The position numbers and the translations under genes are program-made. Positions 6,430 through 10,279 of a DNA stretch of 10,279 nucleotides are shown here, one piece after another; within the stretch, counting starts at the first letter, position 1, and every line of letters starts with the position of its first letter. Location: positions 1 to 10,279 of the forward strand of contig JAFDFV010000030.1 in the NCBI GenBank assembly GCA_019309665.1, given 5' to 3'. The notes under the pieces are model-generated. The model saw nothing but the letters and a program-made list of their open reading frames with translations. It was not told where the DNA came from and did no database searches. This DNA comes from Deltaproteobacteria bacterium (lineage in GTDB: Bacteria > Desulfobacterota > Desulfobacteria > Desulfobacterales > ETH-SRB1).

Positions 6430-7139
6430 CTAAAAGGTTCGGCCAAGCACTGTAGGCTTGCCCAAATCGCGTCGGCCACCTTCTGTCTGCCCGCAGGATT
6501 GAGGTGCACCTTGTCAGACTCAAGGTCTGTATTGCTATCGACAATGGCGTTAACGTCGACCAGAGGGACATCACAGTCTGTCGCCAGCAAACGGTATTCA
6601 GCCACGACAGGCGGGATCCTCCTCTGTGCGCCGGCCAGTTCACCAAAGGTGACATTACCCAACGGTGGAGGCAAAACGAAAATAACTTTGGCTCCGCCAC
6701 CTTGGGTGTTGATGACATCAAGGATCAAACGCACGCCATAGGCAATTTCAGCGGCGTTTGGTGGCCCGTATTTACTCTTCACATCGTTGGTGCCAAGCAT
6801 AACAATAACGTAGTCGAGTGGAGCATGGACGGTTAGCTTACTTGCGATAACGTTAAGTCCATTGAATTCGCCGATGTCGTGTTTGATGGTACGGCCGTCA
6901 CAACTTTCATTGAAAATGGTGAAACGGCTGGGATCCTTATCTTTAAGCAGAGCGGGCCAACAGGTTTTGTTTCCACCAGGACGAAAGGAGTTGGAATCGC
7001 CAAAGACCATAATACGTTTAAGATTTTTTCTGTCGGTAGAAAAGCAAGTTCGTGTCGAACTGCCCCGAACATAGCCTCCCTTGGAGGCCTTGGTTTTGAG
7101 CGCCGCAATTAGTTTCTCAAAACTTCGAAAGACCATAAA
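6426..7139 (-). CDS. SGNH/GDSL-family hydrolase, probably an esterase
   Basis: Numbered from a TTG at 7163 (245 residues), the protein has all four SGNH blocks: GDSNS (55-59, nucleophile Ser57), Gly90 in CDGRT, GTND (124-127, Asn126) and DKVHLN (217-222, Asp217 and His220). This places it with the arylesterase/acetylesterase-like SGNH hydrolases; in a glycan cluster an O-acetyl esterase or similar acyl-removing role is plausible but not shown. I set the start at ATG 7139 (MVFRSFEKL, 237 residues) because the TTG at 7163 has only CAGG immediately next to it and no usable ribosome binding site. The ATG's own signal is also weak, so the start is uncertain. No signal peptide or membrane segment is visible, so it would act in the cytoplasm. 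It is flanked on both sides by short gene remnants. Confidence 0.88.
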   Translation of the reverse strand, partial: FMVFRSFEKLIAALKTKASKGGYVRGSSTRTCFSTDRKNLKRIMVFGDSNSFRPGGNKTCWPALLKDKDPSRFTIFNESCDGRTIKHDIGEFNGLNVIASKLTVHAPLDYVIVMLGTNDVKSKYGPPNAAEIAYGVRLILDVINTQGGGAKVIFVLPPPLGNVTFGELAGAQRRIPPVVAEYRLLATDCDVPLVDVNAIVDSNTDLESDKVHLNPAGRQKVADAIWASLQCLAEPFR

Positions 7140-7181
7140 TCGGTTTCTTTTCAAGAGTGGCAACCTGTAGTTCTACGAAAT

Positions 7182-7274
7182 TCAATGCGTACCTTGGGTA
7201 GCCTTGATTATATCTTCGGGTGTTCCGATATCCAGACAATTGCCATCGGGAAATAGTACGGTGTTTGTGTGCAT
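7182..7274 (-). pseudogene. C-terminal remnant of a sugar-phosphate nucleotidyltransferase
   Basis: An ORF of 30 codons from ATG 7274-7272 to TGA 7184-7182 encodes VLFPDGNCLDIGTPEDIIKA near its end. DIGTPED followed by a short helix is the ending seen in many sugar-1-phosphate nucleotidyltransferases. The catalytic domain with its G-x-G-T-R-x-x-P-x-T-x-x-x-P-K motif is absent upstream, where the epimerase stop lies only 58 bases away. I therefore read it as what is left of a deleted gene rather than a functional peptide. Confidence 0.55.
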
Positions 7275-7332
7275 ATTATTCCGTGTTTTCTCCCTCGGTT
7301 ATAGTTTGTCATTGTATTGGGGAGCCGACTTC

Positions 7333-8256
7333 CTAATTTCTGTCTGATAGTTCTCTGTACCAGTCTACCGTATACTCCAGACCCTTATCAAGGGAAGTCG
7401 TTGGCTTCCAACCGATCTTAGCATAGGTATCTGCTATATTTGCTACTCTTACTTGTTCCATAGGTCTATCGGACACATTGCCAAGAGCAGGTTCTACATC
7501 AGAGTCGGTTATATTAATAAGCTTTTGCACAACGGTTCGAATTGGAACAAGCACTCCTGAACCGAGGTCGATCGTACTGCCTTTTATGTTTGGCGCTTGG
7601 ACCATTGCAAGAAGTCCATCAACCACATCTCCTACATAGATCCAGTCAATTTGTCGCATACCACTGGTAAGCTTTGGAGGTTGTTTACGCAAAAGAGAAA
7701 GCGTTACATAAGGTATGAGTTTACGTAAGTCCTGCTGCGCAGGTCCATAAACCATAAAAAGACGTGCTATAGTTACAGGCGTTTGATAAAGTTCATGGAA
7801 CATACGCGCATAACCGCTACCAGCCCACTTTGATGCGGCATAGGGAGAGCTTGGTACAACATAGGTATCACTCTGTTCAGGTTCCTCTAATGAGCCAATC
7901 AAGACAATTCGATCTATGTTGGTTTCGGTTGCTACAGTCAACAAATTTATGGTTGAAACCAGATTGCTATTAAAGGTGGGTAATACGAGCGCCAAATTTC
8001 TTGCGCCAACCACATGGCTAGCCAAATGAAAAACAATGTCTGGCTCGACGGTACGTAAGAGATCCCGTACTACCTCTATATCTGCGAGATCGCCCTGCCC
8101 CCAATGCGAACAAGCTTCGTTGCTTGACTGTACGGTCCGTGAAATGCCATGCACCGTTGCTCCGCTATCACGCAAACGACGGCATAGATGAGATCCTATA
8201 AACCCACTAGCACCGGTGACAAGTATTTTTTTGCCAGAAAAATTAAAAGAGTTCAT
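7333..8256 (-). CDS. NAD-dependent epimerase/dehydratase (extended SDR, nucleotide-sugar enzyme)
   Basis: This 307-residue extended short-chain dehydrogenase has TGASGFIG (14-21) as the dinucleotide-binding loop, D56 in GDLAD, HLASHVVG (77-84) and a YAASK active site (Tyr139, Lys143). RLFMVYGP (165-172) and RQIDWIYVGDVVDG (201-214) are typical of the C-terminal substrate domain. The usual Ser/Thr of the triad may be Ser122 in IGSLEEP. It probably oxidises, reduces or epimerises a 4-keto sugar nucleotide; the ending WKPTTSLDKGLEYTVDWYR is standard for the family. The context of a 3,5-epimerase and a C-methyltransferase suggests it finishes a branched deoxysugar, perhaps as a 4-ketoreductase. 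Start ATG 8256 has GGTGAG 6 bases upstream. It follows the DUF4910 gene by 36 bases. Confidence 0.9.
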   Translation of the reverse strand: MNSFNFSGKKILVTGASGFIGSHLCRRLRDSGATVHGISRTVQSSNEACSHWGQGDLADIEVVRDLLRTVEPDIVFHLASHVVGARNLALVLPTFNSNLVSTINLLTVATETNIDRIVLIGSLEEPEQSDTYVVPSSPYAASKWAGSGYARMFHELYQTPVTIARLFMVYGPAQQDLRKLIPYVTLSLLRKQPPKLTSGMRQIDWIYVGDVVDGLLAMVQAPNIKGSTIDLGSGVLVPIRTVVQKLINITDSDVEPALGNVSDRPMEQVRVANIADTYAKIGWKPTTSLDKGLEYTVDWYRELSDRN

Positions 8257-8292
8257 CCTCTACTCACCGTTCGCTACAACCACTGCAAGCCC

Positions 8293-9609
8293 TTATCTCA
8301 TAGCCTCTTTCAATAAATTGCATTTAGCCAATGCCTCTGCCGCGTCTTTAATTAAACCGAATTCCAAATCTGATCTATCCGAAATATCCAGTAATGTATG
8401 GTTACCATCAGACAAGTTCAGTACCCAGAGTAAAGCAAGTTGTTTTGTTTTGCTATCGCTCCGACCACCTGTTTTGTCATACAATTCTCGTTTGCCAAGT
8501 TGGGGTTCACACTTTGGGTTCTGATTTACGTATTTGTTATTACTTTCCAGAACGGATACGACTGAGATGTATACGTTAAACGAATCAACGAGAGATTGCG
8601 GTTGAACAAAGTCTAAGTTATCTGCCGAGGTATGATATTCGGGGTAACGACCGTAAGGTGTTCTCATCAAACAACCAATCGGTAGATTAAAGCCCGGGGA
8701 ACAATACTGACGCTCGTCATATCCATAGGGAACAAAGTCAATGATTTCGTAATCGCTACCAGAATTCTTTAAAATATTTAGCACCGCTTGGTCAATCTCC
8801 GCGTTTCCTTGACGGCTTTTTTTATATGTGCATCGTCCTGAATCACCAAGATTTGTTGCAACCAAGCCATGCTTAATTTTTGTAACATTAGACTCATTTA
8901 AAGCAAGCCAGACAATGGAGCCAATTGTTCCCGGGATAAAGAGAAACCTGTAAGAATATTTGAGCGGGACATTACTAAGGTGTTTGGCGAGAAAACATAA
9001 TAAAGCAATGCCGGAGAGATTATCATTACACAATGACGGATGGCAAACATGACATGACATTAGTACTTCATTAGACGTTTTACCTTCAATGTAATACTCA
9101 CCGTAAGTTAGATATCCCTCTTCGAGGGACGAGTCAATGAATACCTCATACTCCTCATCCCTTAATTTCGAAAATTGGTTGTGGCTCAGGCAAAAGCCCC
9201 AATCCTCTTTGTAATAAGAAGTACGATAAGGGATCCAGGTCGGATGCTCTGGTAGGGTAAAAAGATGTTCCTTTAATTCGCTTAAAGATACTTTTTCCTT
9301 TATTGGAATGCTATAATTTAAGACGTGTAGGTTAGAGTTGTTGAAGTCTATTATCTTTTCACCCTTTGAATTCTTGATATAAGCGTCGGTTATGTTCCAT
9401 TCCTTTGGCACAGTCCAGTCAAATGCATTGGTTCCGCTCGGGACCTCGCGAACTTTTAATGGGATATGTTTTCTGATGTGGCTTAGGGTCTGTCGAACTC
9501 CATTTCCCGTGATGCTCCGGCAGATGGGATAGATCTCGGATATAAGCTGGTACATCTCTTTGCCAAGTTGGTTAAGGTCGATACCTGATTTAAGATGCGA
9601 TATATTCAT
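8293..9609 (-). CDS. DUF4910/M28-like zinc-peptidase-fold protein of sugar clusters
   Basis: This 438-residue protein matches my memory of the DUF4910 (aminopeptidase-domain, DUF2172-containing) family, whose members recur in nucleotide-sugar operons with unproven function. Residues about 12-100 form the N-terminal part with the SITGNGVRQTL signature (32-42). The M28-like core includes CHVCHPSLCNDNLSG (186-200), D256 in NLGDSG, YDERQYCSPG (297-306) and YHTSADN (325-331). By analogy with M28 peptidases, H187, D196, D256 and H326 would be metal ligands. Where M28 enzymes carry the catalytic Glu, this protein reads IPGTIGS (225-231). The last about 70 residues resemble a winged-helix domain. No signal peptide is present. 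Peptidase or deacylase activity on an N-acylated sugar is conceivable, but I can only state the fold. The 23 bases before the ATG contain no clear ribosome binding site. Confidence 0.85.
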   Translation of the reverse strand: MNISHLKSGIDLNQLGKEMYQLISEIYPICRSITGNGVRQTLSHIRKHIPLKVREVPSGTNAFDWTVPKEWNITDAYIKNSKGEKIIDFNNSNLHVLNYSIPIKEKVSLSELKEHLFTLPEHPTWIPYRTSYYKEDWGFCLSHNQFSKLRDEEYEVFIDSSLEEGYLTYGEYYIEGKTSNEVLMSCHVCHPSLCNDNLSGIALLCFLAKHLSNVPLKYSYRFLFIPGTIGSIVWLALNESNVTKIKHGLVATNLGDSGRCTYKKSRQGNAEIDQAVLNILKNSGSDYEIIDFVPYGYDERQYCSPGFNLPIGCLMRTPYGRYPEYHTSADNLDFVQPQSLVDSFNVYISVVSVLESNNKYVNQNPKCEPQLGKRELYDKTGGRSDSKTKQLALLWVLNLSDGNHTLLDISDRSDLEFGLIKDAAEALAKCNLLKEAMR

Positions 9610-9632
9610 GGTTTGAAACCGGAAAAAAGTTT

Positions 9633-10163
9633 TTAGATCGTGAAATCAGGATATTGATTATCACTTTCTGAGATTACTGTAACATCTCCTGGCCACACGA
9701 TGCCAAAAGCCGGATCACTCCATCTGACACCCCTGGCACAATCAGGGGCGTAAAACTCAGACATCTGATAAAAGACTTCAGTATTAGCCTCTAAAGACAG
9801 GGACCCGTGGGCAAAACCTTCTGGGACATAAATCATCTTTCTGTTTTCGGCAGTCAATTCTACTGAAATCCATTGCTTAAACGCCTGAGAATCAGGACGA
9901 AGATCAATAATAACGTCATAAATCGCACCCATAGAACAACGCACTAATTTTGCCTCTTCATAGGGAGGCACCTGGTAGTGCATTCCACGAAGGGTCCCTC
10001 TTTTCTTGTTGAACGAAATATTGCACTGAACCAAATTTGGATTTAGCCCGTGAGCCTCAAGCTCTCGTTTGCACCAGGTTCGGGCAAAAAAGCCACGTTC
10101 ATCTTCCAATTTTTCCGGCTGAATGATGAATGCTCCTTTTAGTTTTGTTTCGGCGAAAATCAT
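9633..10163 (-). CDS. rfbC: dTDP-4-dehydrorhamnose 3,5-epimerase family protein (RmlC-like cupin)
   Basis: This 176-residue cupin matches RmlC in length and motifs. LRGMHYQ (58-64) contains the catalytic base His62, VRCSMGAIYDVIIDLR (74-89) follows, FAHG (117-120) gives His119, Tyr132 lies in VFYQMS, and Asp168 in SESDNQ should pair with His62. Such enzymes epimerise C3 and/or C5 of 4-keto-6-deoxy sugar nucleotides. Because the gene sits next to a C-methyltransferase, the substrate may be a branched-sugar intermediate rather than the L-rhamnose precursor, so the rfbC symbol denotes family only. I chose ATG 10163 rather than an upstream alternative start at 10211, because it overlaps the previous stop as ATGA and gives the usual RmlC N-terminus (FAETKLKGAF). 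Confidence 0.92.
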   Translation of the reverse strand: MIFAETKLKGAFIIQPEKLEDERGFFARTWCKRELEAHGLNPNLVQCNISFNKKRGTLRGMHYQVPPYEEAKLVRCSMGAIYDVIIDLRPDSQAFKQWISVELTAENRKMIYVPEGFAHGSLSLEANTEVFYQMSEFYAPDCARGVRWSDPAFGIVWPGDVTVISESDNQYPDFTI

Positions 10164-10279
10164 GGATAAATCGTAACCTCGGGAATCAATGTTACAAATT
10201 GACCGCCCCAATCGCGTATATGAGCCATCTGTTCCATGATCTCATCTTTAAGGTTCCACGGAAGAATAATTAGATAATC
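10160..10279 (-). CDS. Sugar C-methyltransferase, C-terminal end only
   Basis: The last 39 codons of a gene entering from the right edge end at TGA 10162-10160. The residues DYLIILPWNLKDEI, IRDWGGQFV and IPEVTIYP match the C-terminal domain (PF08484 type) of nucleotide-sugar C-methyltransferases such as the TylC3/NovU class, which add a methyl group to C3 or C5 of a keto sugar. The SAM-binding domain lies outside the window. The stop overlaps the ATG of the 3,5-epimerase gene (ATGA), indicating one operon and coupled translation. This is the strongest clue that the cluster makes a branched deoxysugar. Confidence 0.85.
   Translation of the reverse strand, partial: DYLIILPWNLKDEIMEQMAHIRDWGGQFVTLIPEVTIYP

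Noticed and set aside
6504..6836. 110-codon plus-strand frame
   Set aside because: It lies wholly opposite the SGNH gene, whose catalytic motifs prove the coding strand.
8216..8524. 102-codon plus-strand frame
   Set aside because: It is antisense to the ends of the epimerase and DUF4910 genes, with no ribosome binding site or recognisable motif.
9610..9632. Intrinsic terminator between the 3,5-epimerase and DUF4910 genes (AAAAACTTTTTT and GGTTTCAAACC)
   Set aside because: Both palindromes are very short with one-base centres and cannot form normal hairpin loops; no T run follows a GC-rich stem.
10164..10211. N-terminal extension of the 3,5-epimerase from an alternative start at 10211
   Set aside because: It would overlap the C-methyltransferase coding end by about 50 bases; ATG 10163 gives the normal family N-terminus and an ATGA overlap.

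Overview
The window looks like the downstream part of a surface-polysaccharide (O-antigen-type) gene cluster of the ABC-transporter class. It probably comes from a Gram-negative bacterium of the Desulfobacterota/Deltaproteobacteria or a similar uncultured lineage. That guess rests on the Wzm/Wzt pair, the branched-sugar enzymes and a secreted MopE-repeat protein at the left edge; no rRNA or other phylogenetic marker is present. All supported genes lie on the minus strand, so transcription runs from right to left.

In transcription order (right to left): the C-terminal end of a sugar C-methyltransferase (10279-10160) overlaps by ATGA a dTDP-4-dehydrorhamnose 3,5-epimerase-family gene (10163-9633). 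Then come a DUF4910/M28-like zinc-peptidase-fold protein (9609-8293) and an NAD-dependent epimerase/dehydratase (8256-7333). Together these four suggest synthesis or modification of a C-methylated (branched) deoxysugar nucleotide. Next are a short nucleotidyltransferase C-terminal remnant (7274-7182), an SGNH/GDSL hydrolase (7139-6426) and a second short remnant-like ORF (6429-6328). The exporter follows: Wzm permease (6291-5431) and Wzt ATPase with a C-terminal glycan-recognition-type extension (5431-4241), joined by a TAATG overlap.

The 876-base stretch after wzt has no long ORF but is not empty. It holds a decayed methyltransferase-like gene (4196-3513) that can be followed through three frames and needs three single-base insertions to read through; one break lies in a G8 run. 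Its reconstructed stop overlaps by ATGA the start of a 51-codon ORF (3516-3361), whose stop in turn overlaps by ATGA the start of a GT4 glycosyltransferase (3364-2018). A GT2 glycosyltransferase (1970-1107) ends the cluster.

After a 344-base gap containing a good sigma70-type promoter (991-963) and a perfect hairpin, a separate gene (762 to beyond the left edge) encodes a secreted protein with a beta-rich N-terminal module and MopE-type Cys/Asp-rich repeats.

Read together, nucleotide sugars are made and modified by the right-hand genes, assembled by the GT4 and GT2 enzymes plus enzymes outside the window, and exported by Wzm/Wzt. Gene wreckage at three intergenic positions (around 7.2 kb, 6.4 kb and 3.5-4.2 kb) indicates that the cluster has been rearranged by loss and replacement of sugar genes. 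There is no tRNA, rRNA, CRISPR array, transposase or insertion sequence in the window.
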